64,000 bases of DNA from Bacteroidota bacterium (GTDB taxonomy: Bacteria; Bacteroidota; Bacteroidia; AKYH767-A; OLB10): NCBI GenBank assembly GCA_016713445.1, contig JADJPB010000006.1, positions 62,001 through 126,000 on the forward strand, written 5' to 3'. The notes below the pieces were generated by a model. It did no database searches, was not told where the DNA came from, and worked only from the letters and a program-made list of their open reading frames with translations. Positions 63,501 to 64,000 of the stretch are shown piece after piece (position 1 is the stretch's first letter; each line of letters opens with the position of its first letter). The position numbers were made by a program, and so were the translations under genes.

Positions 63501-64000
63501 TACTCCTCCTGTTGGATATGTTTCTGACAACACGGATTGCAACGACAACAACGCGGCTGTAAATCCAGGTGCAACTGAAGTTTGTAACTTGATTGACGAT
63601 GATTGCGATGGATTAATTGACGAAGGTGTATTATTCACATTCTATGCTGATGCAGATGGAGATGGATTTGGAGATGCTTCTTCATCCATTCAAGCTTGCT
63701 CAGCTCCAGTTGGCTACGTATTTGACAACAATGATTGTAATGATGGCGATGCAACTATTCATCCTGGTGCAACAGAATTATGTAATTTAATTGACGACGA
63801 CTGTGACGGAATTGTTGATAACAACATTGTAATTACATTAGGTACAATCACAGGTCAATCTCAAGCTTGTATTCCTATCATAAATGGATCAGCAGTTTAT
63901 ACAGCTCCGAACACACCTGGAGTTACTAACTACTTCTGGACAGTTCCAAATGGAATGACAATCACATCAGGACAAGGTACCACAACATTAGCGGTATCAT
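48512..64000 (+). CDS. Giant secreted multidomain protein with MopE-type repeats, partial and frameshifted
   Basis: More than 5100 residues before the right edge. Signal peptide near residues 23-43 (SIKYLVVILALILQQFSAFAQ). Domains: glycine-rich beta domain at 45-270 (WGAGGSGGGNSN onward); Ig-like segments; a P-domain-like jelly roll (TWNADLEFYLVRPGGTISN, GDWTLRVVDDATDDLGTL) at about 515-670; SprB-type repeats (ATCFGHSDGSASVIATGG, SGTYTVTVTDGNGCTSECV); a HYR domain (PPVILDCPANITQCESTVNW); then about 59 MopE-type repeats from 52215; then PKD-like sequence (YTAPNTPGVTNYFWTVPNG). Breaks: near 51335, 55190-55320, 57446, 60012, 61150-61460, 61908 and 62104. The C-terminus, and so the likely T9SS domain, lies outside. 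A -7 box TAATTTTG at 48479-48486 precedes the ATG. Function inferred as a calcium- or metal-binding surface adhesin. Confidence 0.8.
55186..55324 (+). other. Damaged repeat unit, probable read error
   Basis: The unit between two intact repeats is about 139 bp instead of 198. It holds many scattered small deletions relative to type B (for example AAGCTGTTCTGCCGGTTGG for AAGCTTGTTCTGCTCCGGTTGG). Stops occur in all frames. Looks like consensus failure in the array rather than biology. Confidence 0.65.
61150..61460 (+). other. Damaged repeat stretch with poly-G run
   Basis: After GGTCTTTC at about 61147 the repeat dissolves into unrelated bases with a run of nine G (61172-61180), then resumes part-way through another unit near 61184. 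Several single-base losses follow to 61460. Unit spacing is lost. Probable assembly or polishing artefact, perhaps at a joint where copies were collapsed. Confidence 0.65.

Larger units (their letters stand above)
52215..63845 (+). repeat. Tandem array of about 59 coding repeats of 198 bp
   Basis: Each unit encodes 66 residues starting DCDDNNAAVNP. Two kinds alternate irregularly. Type A: ATEICNGIDDDCNGLSDDGL, then LDYYVDADGDGFG, then TSSCNPIVGSVLVDG. Type B: ATEVCNLIDDDCDGLIDEGV, then FYADVDGDGFGD, then QACSAPVGYVTDNT. Unit starts at 52215 and 52413 show the 198 bp period. Order at the left end is A A B A A B B B B A A A A B A. Four Cys per unit and a DxDxDG motif resembling thrombospondin type 3 and EF-hand loops suggest disulfide-linked, Ca2+-binding modules; the Pfam MopE copper-binding motif is the known family. 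The last two or three units (from about 63325) are diverged. Confidence 0.9.

Noticed and set aside
52215..63845. Possible CRISPR array or minisatellite
   Set aside because: Units of 198 bp are coding throughout, with no spacers and no cas genes.
1..64000. tRNA, rRNA, riboswitch, prophage or insertion sequence genes
   Set aside because: I saw no cloverleaf, ribosomal RNA, known riboswitch core, integrase or transposase reading frame. Short RNA genes could still be missed by eye.

Overview
The window is chromosomal DNA of a member of the Bacteroidota. The evidence is secreted proteins with type IX secretion (T9SS) C-terminal sorting domains, lipoproteins of the CKKDD type, a fused alpha/beta 2-oxoacid dehydrogenase E1, a TonB receptor with a carboxypeptidase-regulatory-like N-terminus, SprB-type repeats, few Shine-Dalgarno sequences, and promoters of the TAnnTTTG type. 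The family or genus cannot be fixed from this sequence. Gene density is high and the DNA is AT-rich.

Layout. 1-5930 (minus strand): ettA, then a tightly packed AAA ATPase plus TOPRIM pair (candidate defence module), hisS and hutH. 6044-13798 (plus): a T9SS subtilase, a UbiA-family prenyltransferase, a seven-repeat propeller-like secreted protein and the fused E1. 13809-21761: murQ, a conserved hypothetical, an RlpA-like protein, two NUDIX hydrolases, two tandem Omp28-like lipoproteins, an MsbA-like ABC exporter and a TonB-C-like protein. 21817-29235: a second subtilase, clpB, a T9SS surface protein, a cluster of three strong hairpins and an agmatinase-family enzyme. 29295-40329 is a phosphate block: PhoR-like kinase and PhoB-like regulator (minus), then a TonB receptor, a surface lipoprotein, pstS, pstC, pstA, pstB and phoU (plus). 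TTAACA-like repeats phased at 11 bp lie in front of the receptor gene and pstS. 40336-48337: suhB, lgt, mtaB, an orphan oligopeptide-binding lipoprotein, a TolB-like propeller, an ECF sigma factor with a small partner gene, and nth. 48512 to the right edge is one giant secreted adhesin-like protein. It has a glycine-rich domain, a P-domain-like module, SprB and HYR domains, then about 59 tandem 66-residue MopE-type metal-binding repeats.

Sequence quality matters here. At least 25 reading-frame breaks cut otherwise well conserved housekeeping genes, mostly at homopolymers (hutH, hisS, clpB twice, pstS twice, pstB three times, nth, lgt, suhB and others). In every case the conserved protein continues in another frame, so these look like unpolished long-read errors rather than real pseudogenes. 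Such genes are given below as single CDS spans with the break positions noted. Two stretches inside the repeat array (about 55186-55324 and 61150-61460) are damaged beyond simple indels.

The best candidates for something little described are the ATPase/TOPRIM pair, the very long MopE-repeat protein, the PstS-like insertion inside PstC, the 11-bp phased Pho-box-like repeats, and the hairpin cluster at 27993-28141.
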